Shown here in pieces: positions 16,896-25,173 of a stretch of DNA of 64,000 nt (positions are counted from its first letter, which is position 1; every line of letters begins with the position of its first letter). The notes below the pieces were generated by a model. That model did not search any database. It was not told the DNA's origin and saw nothing but the letters and a program-made list of their open reading frames with translations. Position numbers and translations under genes: made by a program. The stretch is from Candidatus Abyssobacteria bacterium SURF_5. Its GTDB lineage: Bacteria > Abyssobacteria > SURF-5. Location: positions 60,173 through 124,172 of the forward strand of contig QZKU01000068.1 in NCBI GenBank assembly GCA_003598085.1, in the 5' to 3' direction.

Positions 16896-18221
16896 CTAAA
16901 TCTTAAAGTTCATACCCCCCATGCCCTTCAGCAGACCTGAACGGCGCACCTGTTTCATCATTTTCTGCATTTGCTGAAACTGTTTGAGCAGTCTGTTGAC
17001 GTCCGCCACGCTGGTTCCGCTGCCCTTCGCGATCCTGCGCTTCCGGCTGCCGTCTATGATGCCCGGCAGTTGCCGTTCTTTTCTGGTCATCGAGTTGATC
17101 ATGGCTTCAACCTTCACCAGGTCCTTTTCCTGCGGTTGCAACCCTTTGAACCGGGACATCCCGGGCATCATGGCCATAAGTTCGTCAAGCGGCCCCATCT
17201 TCTTTACCTGCTGGAGCTGCTGCTGGAAATCTTCAAAGGTGAACTGCGCTTTCAGAAGTTTTTCCTGCAGTTCCATCGCCCGTTTCTCGTCGATTGTTTC
17301 CTGCGCCTTCTCAACGAGCGACAAAACGTCCCCCATCCCCAGAATGCGGGAAGCGATTCTATCCGGATGAAAAACGTCGAACGCATCCAGTTTCTCGCCA
17401 AGGCCCGCGAATTTAATCGGCTTCCCGGTGACCGATCGAATGGAGAGTGCGGCCCCGCCACGTGCGTCTCCGTCCAACTTCGTCAGGATCACTCCCGAAA
17501 TGCCGACCCTTACATGAAAATTCTCCGCCACATTGACCGCATCCTGCCCGGTCATCGCATCGGCCACCAGCAGGGTCTCAGTCGGTTGTACGACATCCCG
17601 GATTTGCTGCAACTCCTGAATTAATTCGTCATTAATATGGAGGCGTCCGGCTGTATCCAGAATAATTACATCACACCCCTGTTGCCGCGCATATTGAAGT
17701 GACGCTTTGCAGATTCTTACGGGATCCGTTGAGGCATCCTCGCTGTAAGCCGGCAATCCCACCTGCTCCGCTAATATTTCAAGCTGCCGGACTGCGGCGG
17801 GTCTGTAGACATCCGCTGCAACCAGCAAAGGACGATGGCCCCGGCTGCGCAGAAAGCGGGCGAGCTTCGCCGCTGTAGTCGTTTTGCCTGAACCCTGCAG
17901 CCCAATGAGCATTATGACGGTCGGTGGCGACGAGGAAAACTCAAGGGACTCGGCGGTTGTTCCCATTAGAGCAACCAACTCGTCGTGAACAACCTTGACT
18001 AGTTGCTGTCCAGGAGTGATGCTCTGAAGCACTTCCCGGCCGACCGCCTTCTCTTGAACCTGATTGATGAAATCTTTGACAACCCGATAATTAACGTCGG
18101 CCTCCAGCAACGCGAGGCGGACCTCCCGCAGTCCCTCTTTCATATTCTTCTCGGAAAGCTTCCCAAGTCCGCGGAGGTCCCGAAAAGTCTTCTGCAGTTT
18201 TTCGCTCAGGCTCTCAAACAT
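16896..18221 (-). CDS. ffh: Signal recognition particle GTPase Ffh
   Basis: A 441-residue SRP54 protein. The N-domain (about 1-90) is followed by the G-domain with P-loop GLQGSGKTTTAAKLA, DTAGRL and TKLDGDARGG. The M-domain from about residue 300 is Met-rich and ends in KGMGGMNF. It binds signal sequences of nascent membrane proteins together with 4.5S RNA and delivers them to FtsY. No 4.5S RNA gene is seen nearby. First gene of the operon through rnhB and the TPR lipoprotein. Confidence 0.98.
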   Translation of the reverse strand: MFESLSEKLQKTFRDLRGLGKLSEKNMKEGLREVRLALLEADVNYRVVKDFINQVQEKAVGREVLQSITPGQQLVKVVHDELVALMGTTAESLEFSSSPPTVIMLIGLQGSGKTTTAAKLARFLRSRGHRPLLVAADVYRPAAVRQLEILAEQVGLPAYSEDASTDPVRICKASLQYARQQGCDVIILDTAGRLHINDELIQELQQIRDVVQPTETLLVADAMTGQDAVNVAENFHVRVGISGVILTKLDGDARGGAALSIRSVTGKPIKFAGLGEKLDAFDVFHPDRIASRILGMGDVLSLVEKAQETIDEKRAMELQEKLLKAQFTFEDFQQQLQQVKKMGPLDELMAMMPGMSRFKGLQPQEKDLVKVEAMINSMTRKERQLPGIIDGSRKRRIAKGSGTSVADVNRLLKQFQQMQKMMKQVRRSGLLKGMGGMNFKI

Positions 18222-18247
18222 TGATATAACTCACCCACTATAAAATA

Positions 18248-18266
18248 GCCGGGAAAAATTCCCGGC
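18248..18266 (-). other. Hairpin at the 5' end of the ffh transcript
   Basis: A perfect 8-bp stem (GCCGGGAA / TTCCCGGC) with a three-base loop. With the promoter at 18275-18303 the transcript would start at about 18268, two bases before the stem. A 5'-terminal stem protects mRNAs from RNase E-type decay. In the transcribed direction it is followed by TATTTTAT, so weak attenuation is also possible. Confidence 0.5.
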
Positions 18267-18274
18267 CTCAAATC

Positions 18275-18303
18275 AGTATAGTACAGAACTGCTTAAATGT
18301 CAA
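18275..18303 (-). promoter_or_regulatory. Promoter of the ffh-rpsP-trmD operon
   Basis: On the minus strand: TTGACA (18303-18298), 17-base spacer, TATACT (18280-18275). The predicted leader is about 47 bases. Confidence 0.7.
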
Positions 18304-18355
18304 TGAAGTTGATCCTCTATTGGAGGGATTTCAGGCGACGAAGGCGAGAAGCCGC

Positions 18356-18381
18356 TGCGGGGGAGATTTCTCTCCCCCGCA
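18356..18381 (-). other. Strong GC-rich hairpin after the small ORF
   Basis: An 11-bp perfect stem TGCGGGGGAGA / TCTCCCCCGCA with a TTTC loop. It lies 24 bases after the stop of the small minus-strand ORF. Neither side has a T-tract, so it is more likely a transcript 3'-end stabiliser or Rho-linked terminator than a classical intrinsic one. Confidence 0.5.
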
Positions 18382-18405
18382 AAGAAAACTGAGAATGAAG
18401 TCCTG

Positions 18406-18540
18406 CTACTCTGCAGCGGCGACTACTGATTGTTGTCCGGAAATGAGCTGGCTGACATAACACTTGAGCGTGTTATCCCAGTGGATGATGTACCATAACC
18501 CAGTTTTCTGGTCATAGTAGCGCATGCTTTCTTTTTCCAA
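18406..18540 (-). CDS. Small ORF of unknown function
   Basis: A possible 44-residue protein rich in aromatic residues (RYYDQKTGLWYIIHWDNTL). I place the start at TTG 18540, which follows AAAGGAG by 11 bases. An ATG at 18525 is also possible. A longer GTG version from 18588 is unlikely because a TATAAT box lies at 18582-18577 inside it. No relatives are recognised. It stands alone between nrdR and ffh, with its own -10 box and a strong hairpin downstream, which favours a real short transcript. Confidence 0.4.
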   Translation of the reverse strand: MEKESMRYYDQKTGLWYIIHWDNTLKCYVSQLISGQQSVVAAAE

Positions 18541-18720
18541 GCTCTTTACATCTCCTTTCCTGATGACAATCGATCCATTATAAAGCACTCAAGAGCTGAG
18601 GCCTTTGCCTGTCGAACAGGATACTGCGTCGCAAGAAGTAAAGCCGCTCGAATGAACCTAAAAAACGACCACGGAGAGGGCTGAAATGTAGATCTTCTCC
18701 CGTTTCCGCTGCTTCTCCCG

Positions 18721-18779
18721 GGATCGCAAAACCTGATTCAAATCTGATTGAAGTCCCACGAGAGATGCGTTTGCGATCC
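18721..18779. repeat. Ten-base inverted repeat between nrdR and the small ORF
   Basis: GGATCGCAAA at 18721-18730 and its exact complement TTTGCGATCC at 18770-18779 flank 39 bases. The interior holds a near direct repeat, CTGATTCAA and CTGATTGAA. This could be a small structured RNA or a regulator site; nothing in it codes for protein. Confidence 0.45.
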
Positions 18780-18809
18780 GCTCTGCCCTCCCCGTAGTCA
18801 ATCCTCCCG

Positions 18810-19271
18810 TCATACCCTCTCCTGCCGGTAAAGTGTCTTCAGAACATCCATGAACTCGTCGATGTCCTTGAATTGACGGTAAACGGAGGCAAATCGGACA
18901 TAGGCCACTTCGTCAAGATTGCGCAGCTCCTCCATCACCATTGCGCCTACTTTTTCCGAAGACACCTCTTTTTCCATTGAACTGTTAATGCTTTTTTCGA
19001 TCCGGTCTACCAAATCCTCGATCTGCTCGATTCCGACCGGTCTTTTTTCACACGCTTTCAAAATACCGATAACGATTTTGCTACGGTCAAAAGGCTCGCG
19101 CCGGCCGTCCTTCTTTGCAACCATGAGCGGGATTTCTTCTATTCTCTCGTAGGTGGTGAATCGCTTCGTGCAGGAGAGACATTCGCGGCGGCGGCGGATA
19201 AGCTCGCCTTCTTTAATGGTACGCGAATCGACTACCTTATCCTCGGGGTGACCGCAATAGGGACATTTCAT
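18810..19271 (-). CDS. nrdR: Transcriptional repressor NrdR
   Basis: A 153-residue NrdR of standard length. The zinc ribbon has C3-x2-C6 and C31-x2-C34, followed by FTTYERIEE. The ATP-cone domain starts around [16 protein letters not shown]. NrdR senses ATP/dATP and represses ribonucleotide reductase genes by binding paired NrdR boxes. No nrd gene is in the window. It is driven by a perfect-consensus promoter with a set of heptamers at the predicted start point. Confidence 0.97.
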   Translation of the reverse strand: MKCPYCGHPEDKVVDSRTIKEGELIRRRRECLSCTKRFTTYERIEEIPLMVAKKDGRREPFDRSKIVIGILKACEKRPVGIEQIEDLVDRIEKSINSSMEKEVSSEKVGAMVMEELRNLDEVAYVRFASVYRQFKDIDEFMDVLKTLYRQERV

Positions 19272-19300
19272 TCAAAAAAAACCCTCAAAAATTCAGGTGG

Positions 19301-19321
19301 GGTATCCGGTATTTGGTATCC
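19301..19321 (-). promoter_or_regulatory. Three tandem heptamers at the nrdR transcription start
   Basis: Minus-strand sequence GGATACC-AAATACC-GGATACC, in register with no gap. The predicted transcript start (about 19320) falls at the first unit, so a bound protein would block initiation. The sequence is not the usual NrdR box (ACA-x-ATAT-type). Confidence 0.5.
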
Positions 19322-19326
19322 GCGCG

Positions 19327-19355
19327 ATTATACCACGCTACATATAGGGTGTCAA
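19327..19355 (-). promoter_or_regulatory. Perfect sigma70 promoter of nrdR
   Basis: TTGACA (19355-19350), 17-base spacer, TATAAT (19332-19327) on the minus strand; both hexamers match consensus exactly. Confidence 0.8.
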
Positions 19356-19390
19356 GCAAAATTTTTTTGAATCTTTGGCAAAAAACCCGA

Positions 19391-19942
19391 TCACGAGCTT
19401 CTGTAATACGTGATCGCGGTCTGCCCATAATATCGCGTTTCCGCTGTAGTTATGCCAGCCAGAGAGTCGGGGGCGGTTGTTTTTTTGAAATGCTCTAAAA
19501 CAAGGATTCCGCCCTGCGCCACGATTGGATTGGCGGCGAGTGTTGCGGCGACTCCAGTCAGGATGTCGCTTGCATACGGCGGATCTAAAAGGATCAAACG
19601 AAAGGTTTCCCCATGGCGGCTCAGCATTTTAACGGCGTCGCGGAAATCAGATCGGACGATCCGGCTTTTGTCCTGCATTCCTGCCCGTGCGATATTGTCA
19701 GCAATTACGCGAACAGCTGATCGATCTTTTTCGACGAAAACACAGAAGTCGGCGCCTCGACTGATAGCTTCGATTCCCAGAGCCCCGCTTCCGGCAAAGA
19801 GGTCCAGTACCCGGGTTCCTGATACCAGTCCGCCCAGTGTCTGAAAAACCGCCTCCCTTACCTTATCCGAAGTCGGCCTTGTTTCAAGGCCTCTGGGAGC
19901 TCTCAGCACAATACCTTTCATTTGGCCGCCGGTAATTCTCAT
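19391..19942 (-). CDS. rsmD: 16S rRNA (guanine966-N2)-methyltransferase RsmD
   Basis: A 183-residue class I methyltransferase. It opens MRITGGQMKG, has ETRPTSDKVREAVF, the SAM loop VLDLFAGSGALGIEA, and the catalytic DPPY motif. It methylates G966 of 16S rRNA. Length is typical. It starts nine bases after the recG stop, and the recG-rsmD pair is common. Confidence 0.95.
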   Translation of the reverse strand: MRITGGQMKGIVLRAPRGLETRPTSDKVREAVFQTLGGLVSGTRVLDLFAGSGALGIEAISRGADFCVFVEKDRSAVRVIADNIARAGMQDKSRIVRSDFRDAVKMLSRHGETFRLILLDPPYASDILTGVAATLAANPIVAQGGILVLEHFKKTTAPDSLAGITTAETRYYGQTAITYYRSS

Positions 19943-19951
19943 GATTTTTCC

Positions 19952-22042
19952 CTACAGAGGAACCTTCTTCGATCGGCTGGTTAACATTGATTTAAGCACT
20001 TCGTTCTGGGGCAACTCAAGGAATGGGTCGGCTTCGAGAATAGCCATCATCTGCTGGCGCGCCTCCCGGAGCAGATCCATATCTCGCACGAGGTGTCCGA
20101 CGCGAAGCCTTAACCTGCCGCTTTGAGCTGTGCCGAGAAACTCTCCGGGGCCTCGCATCTGGAGATCACGTTCGGCTATCTGAAACCCGTTGGTTGATGA
20201 TTCCAGGAAATGAAGCCTCTGCCGCGCTTGCTCAGTTGCAGCATCGGCAATCAGGAAACAATAGGATTTATGCATTGAACGCCCAACCCGGCCGCGAAGC
20301 TGGTGTAATTGGGTAAGTCCAAACTTATCCGCCCCTTCAATAATTATTACAGAAGCATTTGGTATGTCCACGCCGACTTCAATGATGGTAGTAGTCACAA
20401 GAATCTGAATTTGACCGCTTCTGAATCGATCGAGAATTCTCATACGTTCCTCAAGATCCATTTTACCGTGCAGCGGCGCAAGAACATAATCTGGAAACGC
20501 TTTTGTATAGAGGGCAAGCGCTCCCTTAATGTTTGCCGCCTCCACGTCTACTCCCGAAGCCGCACCGATATGAGGACACACGACAAAGGCCTGCCTGCCT
20601 TCTTGTAGCTGTTTCTGAAGGAACTTGAGCATTGGTCGGCGGTTCTCTTCTGCAACGAGAACTGTCTTGACGAAGGATCTTCCCGCGGGAACCTCATCAA
20701 GCAGGATTGTTTCGAATTCCGAATACAATGTCAGGGCAAGTGTTCGAGGAATGGGTGTTGCAGTCATCACGATCAAATCCGGCGAGACCCCTTTATCCGC
20801 GAGGGCGATCCGCTGGTTTACGCCGAAACGGTGCTGCTCATCCACGATTGCCAGACCCAAATCAGCCAGGGGCACATTGTGGCCAATAAGGGCATGGGTG
20901 CCAATCACGAGGCAGGGCTTTCCGGACGAGATGAAAGCCACCGCCTCCTTCTTTTCAAGGGCCGGTCTTCCCGCTGAAAGGAGAAAGACAGGCACGTCGA
21001 ATCCCTCAACCAAACGTTGCACCTGTGTGAAGTGCTGTTCGGCCAAAATCTCGGTGGGCGCCATAAGAGCTGCCTGCCGGGAATTCTCCACTGCTTTGAG
21101 CATCGCATATATCGCCACCGCCGTCTTCCCCGAACCCACATCCCCCTGGAGCAGGACATTCATCTGCCGGGAGGATTCCATCCTCCGGAATATTTTATCC
21201 ACTGCGTCCGCCTGGGCGGCCGTCAGCGAAAAAGGGAGCCGGTCCTTAAGGAGCCCTGTCAGCAGAGGGCGTGCGCAGAAGGAAATTCCATGACTGGCGG
21301 CTTGATTGATTTTATATAGAAGGTTTACCTGCAGTGCGGCGAATTCCTCAAAAGCAATTCGTTTTCTCGCTTGCTTCAACTCGTCCTCATCATGGGGAAA
21401 ATGAATGGAGCGAAATGCATCCTTCCTCGGCGGTAGAGATTGCCATTGAAGCAAGCCATGCGGCAGCGTCTCTGGAATGTCTTCAAGAAAATCGTCGAGG
21501 GCCGACCGAACCAGTCGCCGCAACGTCTTCTGACCAATCCCTTCGGTCAGCGGGTAAACCGGGATAATGCCGAGCGTGTGCAGGAAATCTCGTCCGCCGC
21601 CCTTCAGAATCTCGATATCGGGATTCTCGATCTGAATCTTGTTTCGGCAGCCAACCGTTCCGGAGAGAATCGCTTTGCTCCCCCTCAAAAGCTTCTTGAG
21701 CAGATACGGCTGATTGAACCAGACAGCCTTGATGCTGCCGGTGTCGTCGTGAACCGTGCATTCAATTATGTGTAGCCGCCGCGCCCGCAATGCACGCACT
21801 CTTCCTATCTCTCCAATGATTACGGCCGCGGATAATGTTTCCACTGACGAGATAGGAATGACGTTTCGTCGATCAAGGTACGATCGCGGAAAATGAGACA
21901 GGAGATCCTCTATGCTCCTTATTTCGAGTTTCGAAAGCAGGAAGGCTATTCTTGGACCGATTCCCCTGCACTCGCTGACGGGTGACGCGAGGCTACGAGC
22001 GGCGGGTCGGCGACGTATCGGTTTCCTGGTCGGGCTTGCCAT
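19952..22042 (-). CDS. recG: ATP-dependent DNA helicase RecG
   Basis: A 696-residue RecG. The N-terminal wedge/OB domain is visible around CRGIGPRIAFLLSKL to DIEIL. Helicase motifs follow: LLQGDVGSGKTAVA (Walker A), IVDEQHRFG (DExH), MTATPIPRTLALT, and QLRGRVGRS (motif VI). RecG regresses stalled forks and processes Holliday-type junctions. I prefer the ATG at 22042; a further ATG at 22075 is possible. Either start lies inside the methyltransferase gene, an overlap of at least 50 bases. Confidence 0.95.
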   Translation of the reverse strand: MASPTRKPIRRRPAARSLASPVSECRGIGPRIAFLLSKLEIRSIEDLLSHFPRSYLDRRNVIPISSVETLSAAVIIGEIGRVRALRARRLHIIECTVHDDTGSIKAVWFNQPYLLKKLLRGSKAILSGTVGCRNKIQIENPDIEILKGGGRDFLHTLGIIPVYPLTEGIGQKTLRRLVRSALDDFLEDIPETLPHGLLQWQSLPPRKDAFRSIHFPHDEDELKQARKRIAFEEFAALQVNLLYKINQAASHGISFCARPLLTGLLKDRLPFSLTAAQADAVDKIFRRMESSRQMNVLLQGDVGSGKTAVAIYAMLKAVENSRQAALMAPTEILAEQHFTQVQRLVEGFDVPVFLLSAGRPALEKKEAVAFISSGKPCLVIGTHALIGHNVPLADLGLAIVDEQHRFGVNQRIALADKGVSPDLIVMTATPIPRTLALTLYSEFETILLDEVPAGRSFVKTVLVAEENRRPMLKFLQKQLQEGRQAFVVCPHIGAASGVDVEAANIKGALALYTKAFPDYVLAPLHGKMDLEERMRILDRFRSGQIQILVTTTIIEVGVDIPNASVIIIEGADKFGLTQLHQLRGRVGRSMHKSYCFLIADAATEQARQRLHFLESSTNGFQIAERDLQMRGPGEFLGTAQSGRLRLRVGHLVRDMDLLREARQQMMAILEADPFLELPQNEVLKSMLTSRSKKVPL

Positions 22043-22952
22043 TGTTTCCGGGCTCGGCTGTTTTCTTTCGTGCAATTACCAGCATGTCAATGAACTTGAA
22101 CTTGATCACAGATCGCTCAAGACCCAGCGCCCGGACAACTCGCTGCGCTGCATTTGAAATTCGAACACTGTAGGGGGCCAGTTTCGTTGCCAGAAACGAC
22201 ATGCTGCACGGCCACACGCCCCGCCGGACATCAATCATTTGAAAGCCGGTTTGCGACAGAATAGTGTTTAAAGTATCCCTCGAAAAAAAGTAGTTGTGTT
22301 CGGCTGCCTTTTTGAAGCCGAACCAATGCGGTCCGAACACCCGCGCGATCAAGCTTCCTGCATCGGGCAACGTCAGAAACAGGTAGCCGTTTGGCTTGAG
22401 TATCCGATTCACCTCGGCCAATTCCGTCGCCGGACTAAACGAGTGCTCGAGCACGTCCCACATGGTGACGATTTCAAATGAGGACGGGGCAAATCCGGCG
22501 CCGGACACAGTGCCGGTATGAACCTGCGCCCGCGCCTGTGCCCGAGCGATATGTGCGGCATGCGCGGAAACCTCCACCCCCTGCACGCTCCATCCCCGGG
22601 AGGCGGCCAACTCAAGGAAATAGCCGTATGCACATCCCACATCCAGCAAAGAAGCAGGCGGTCGAATGAACCGCTGGATGAGGTCGAGGTGATCCGAGAA
22701 GACTTCGCGAAGTCCCGCTGCATGACCGGCATAATCATCATACCCCAGAACCGATGGATTGCTGCTGACGAAATAATCCTCCGAATAAATAGCTGATTGC
22801 TCACCGGCGGGCCGCCGCGGGTTCGTGTAGATCAGTCCACACCGCTGGCAACGCACGATTTGAAACTCGCCGACTCTGCAGTACAGCGTTTCGTTAGCGG
22901 CTCCACAAAGGTTGCATGGGACGTGTTCCAAAACGGAAACTCCTGCAAACAC
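21993..22952 (-). CDS. SAM-dependent methyltransferase with N-terminal zinc ribbon
   Basis: A 319-residue protein. Residues 13-38 hold C13-x2-C16 and C35-x2-C38, a zinc ribbon of the kind found before sugar or lipid-linked methyltransferases. The Rossmann domain has LLDVGCAYGYFLELA (motif I), VQGVEVS, and TMWDVLEHSFSP. The C-terminus is basic. The substrate is unknown; related proteins modify O-antigen or sugar precursors. It is translated ahead of recG with an overlap, and follows an intrinsic terminator at 22953-22992. Confidence 0.85.
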   Translation of the reverse strand: MFAGVSVLEHVPCNLCGAANETLYCRVGEFQIVRCQRCGLIYTNPRRPAGEQSAIYSEDYFVSSNPSVLGYDDYAGHAAGLREVFSDHLDLIQRFIRPPASLLDVGCAYGYFLELAASRGWSVQGVEVSAHAAHIARAQARAQVHTGTVSGAGFAPSSFEIVTMWDVLEHSFSPATELAEVNRILKPNGYLFLTLPDAGSLIARVFGPHWFGFKKAAEHNYFFSRDTLNTILSQTGFQMIDVRRGVWPCSMSFLATKLAPYSVRISNAAQRVVRALGLERSVIKFKFIDMLVIARKKTAEPGNNGKPDQETDTSPTRRS

Positions 22953-22992
22953 TGAAAAAACAAAGTCCGGAGAGCAATAGGCCTTCCGGACT
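22953..22992 (-). terminator. Intrinsic terminator of the coiled-coil membrane-protein pair
   Basis: Stem AGTCCGGA (22992-22985 on the minus strand) pairs perfectly with TCCGGACT (22971-22964), and is followed by TTTGTTTTTTC. It lies 25 bases after the stop of the second gene of the pair. Confidence 0.8.
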
Positions 22993-23017
22993 CATCTCCT
23001 CTTGACTTGCCTGAACC

Positions 23018-23980
23018 TCAGGATGATGAAAGCGCCTCCAGGGCTGTTTCGTTCAGATTCTTTTGGATGGAGTAGTGGTATTGGGCTGCAGCTTCGGATC
23101 CTTCGTAAATCTCCTGGTTCAGCCGTTCTTTCAGCAGATTTGCCCGTGCTCGACTGCTTTCAATGAGATCGAGACTCTGCTGGGCCGATGTTATCAGATA
23201 GTTGTTGCGGGCTTCAACCTGTTTCACGGCTTTCTCAACATTGGCGAGCGCCCCTTTTTGGATAACCAATTCCCGCTTCGTCTTATCCAGTTGCAAAGCC
23301 ACATTTTCAAGGCGCGTCTCGACTGAAGGACGGTCTGCGATTTTTCCTTCAATTTGGGATGTCTGATCCAGCAGGTCCGAGCGCTTCTTCAGTTCATCGC
23401 GTATCGCCGTTATGGCCTCAATATTGCCGACCGCGCGGTAACTCGCCAACTTGCTCTCGAATTGTGCGTTCTCAGCCTGTGTCGCGGCAAGTTGTTCCGC
23501 CGGAGTCGGTCCCTTTGACAGCATTTTCTGAGCTACTTGACCGACCGGCCGAACACCAAAGAAACCCGCAAGCAAACAGACAACGACTATCGCAGCCATT
23601 ACCAGGAGGCTCTTGATCCCGCCTTTCTTGCTGGAAGGAACATATTCCTCGACATCGGGTGGCGGAGAAAGCGGTCCTTCAGGTTCAAAAGTCCCTTCCT
23701 CACCGCCGGCAGTGTCCCCAAGATCCAGCCCCATGCCCTGATCTTCATCAAGTCCGGCTCCGGCAGCCTCGATCCCGACATCTGTTCCGGCTGCCCCTCC
23801 TGAATCGGAGAAACCGCTGTCGCCGGATGCACCGGTTTCGAGGCTAATCGTATCGGCGTCAAAATCCTCCTCAAATCCGGTGTCAGCTCCGAAACTATCC
23901 TCTCCTAAATCTCCGGGAATTTCCTGCGAGACATCCGTCTGCTTCCGTTTTCTGAAAACGCCGAAGATCTTCTCGAACAT
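23018..23980 (-). CDS. Single-pass membrane protein with acidic tail and coiled coil (pair member 2)
   Basis: A 320-residue protein with no family I recognise. The N-terminus MFEKIFGVFRKRK is short, amphipathic and basic. Residues about 14-118 are acidic, Gly/Asp/Glu-rich and low complexity. One transmembrane helix lies at about 124-143. Residues about 155-310 are strongly helical with heptad-like leucines and Glu/Lys alternation, a coiled coil on the far side of the membrane. It is a paralogue by layout of the gene 17 bases upstream, which begins MFEKFSGFFKRF. The two form a bicistronic unit with its own promoter and terminator. Confidence 0.75.
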   Translation of the reverse strand: MFEKIFGVFRKRKQTDVSQEIPGDLGEDSFGADTGFEEDFDADTISLETGASGDSGFSDSGGAAGTDVGIEAAGAGLDEDQGMGLDLGDTAGGEEGTFEPEGPLSPPPDVEEYVPSSKKGGIKSLLVMAAIVVVCLLAGFFGVRPVGQVAQKMLSKGPTPAEQLAATQAENAQFESKLASYRAVGNIEAITAIRDELKKRSDLLDQTSQIEGKIADRPSVETRLENVALQLDKTKRELVIQKGALANVEKAVKQVEARNNYLITSAQQSLDLIESSRARANLLKERLNQEIYEGSEAAAQYHYSIQKNLNETALEALSSS

Positions 23981-23997
23981 AATTCCTCCAACTGGAA

Positions 23998-25086
23998 TCA
24001 GCTTCCTAAGATGTTTGAATCAGATGCCACTGCGCCGGCTGATGGAGCGGGGGCCGTCTGGTCCGGATTCAAATGGGACAGATAGTCCTCGAGGTTTCGA
24101 AGTTCCTCCTGGAACTTTCGATGGTCTTCACCCTCCAGCTCAATGAGGAGGCGCTGAGCTATTTCCGCACGCCCCATTTCGTTTCGGAAACGGGCATATT
24201 CCTGTTCGGTTTGCTGTCGTAATGCTATGACTCGCAGCCTGGCATCTTCTATTCTGGATCTTACGCGGCTGATTTCGCCCCGCGTATCCCCCATTTCCGC
24301 CTCCAAATCGCTGATCTGTTTCAACAGCTCATCATAAGCGGCTTCTCGTTCTCTTGCTTCATTGTAACTCTGCTCCAATTCCTCCACCGGGCCCTGCGAA
24401 TCTCTCGCCTGCGCGATCTGCTGCTGCAAATTCTTCACTTCGGCCGGACTCCCCATTTTCGTAAACTCATCGACTTCGGCTTTCAACTTTACATTTTTTC
24501 GCCTCTCATCAGCCAACTGAGTTTCGACATCAACCGTCGGCTGCTCCGCGCTGGAAAGACCAACCAGTTTCCCCACGTAAGGCCAACCAAAGAACTGGAA
24601 GACTCCTCCCACAATAAGCGCGATAATGCCGGCGGCAATGGTAATTATAAACCTCCGCTTCGGTGAGGCGGGCTTGGCCCCGGCGGCAAATTCTTCTAAC
24701 GGGACCCCTTCTCCTTCCTCGCCGAATGTCGGCTGTTCGGGTTCTTGCGGCAGGCCTTCTTCATATCCTGTCGAGATTCTATCTCCTGAAACCTCATCGC
24801 TCAGCGTCCCTTCGTCGAAGTCGCTTGCGCCTGTGGAAAAATCCATTTCAGCCGAATCCAAGCCGGCGTCGGCGAAAGAGGCGTCCCTCTTTACTGAAAC
24901 TTCGGAATCGACAGGCGCCGTACCAATCTTATCTATTGATTGTTCTAAATCGCTCAGGTCTCCAAAGCTGTCGCCGAGCCCGATGTCCTCGTCAAATCCC
25001 TTGGCGTCCATGATAGTTGTTTCGCCGCTCTGTTTTTTCTGACGCCTGGTGAATCGTTTAAAGAAGCCGGAAAATTTCTCGAACAT
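23998..25086 (-). CDS. Single-pass membrane protein with acidic tail and coiled coil (pair member 1)
   Basis: A 362-residue protein. The start is the ATG at 25086, giving MFEKFSGFFKRFTRRQKK, which matches the N-terminus of its neighbour. The acidic, Asp/Glu/Gly-rich region (about 20-140) contains repeats of the DxGLD and DSFGD type. The transmembrane helix is at about 144-166. Residues about 180-345 form an extended coiled coil (Glu, Lys, Gln, Leu rich). No domain of known function is visible. Such designs occur in membrane scaffolds and in secretion or cell-division accessory proteins; none of these can be assigned. Confidence 0.75.
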   Translation of the reverse strand: MFEKFSGFFKRFTRRQKKQSGETTIMDAKGFDEDIGLGDSFGDLSDLEQSIDKIGTAPVDSEVSVKRDASFADAGLDSAEMDFSTGASDFDEGTLSDEVSGDRISTGYEEGLPQEPEQPTFGEEGEGVPLEEFAAGAKPASPKRRFIITIAAGIIALIVGGVFQFFGWPYVGKLVGLSSAEQPTVDVETQLADERRKNVKLKAEVDEFTKMGSPAEVKNLQQQIAQARDSQGPVEELEQSYNEAREREAAYDELLKQISDLEAEMGDTRGEISRVRSRIEDARLRVIALRQQTEQEYARFRNEMGRAEIAQRLLIELEGEDHRKFQEELRNLEDYLSHLNPDQTAPAPSAGAVASDSNILGS

Positions 25087-25144
25087 GCTCCGTCCCCTTT
25101 TCAAAAATCACTGTATAGTTGGTCGATGCCTGCCTTTAGGGGGG

Positions 25145-25173
25145 ATTATACAGCAAAAAGGATTGCTTGTCAA
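25145..25173 (-). promoter_or_regulatory. Perfect sigma70 promoter of the coiled-coil pair
   Basis: TTGACA (25173-25168), 17-base spacer, TATAAT (25150-25145) on the minus strand. Both hexamers match consensus. The predicted leader is about 50 bases. Confidence 0.8.
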
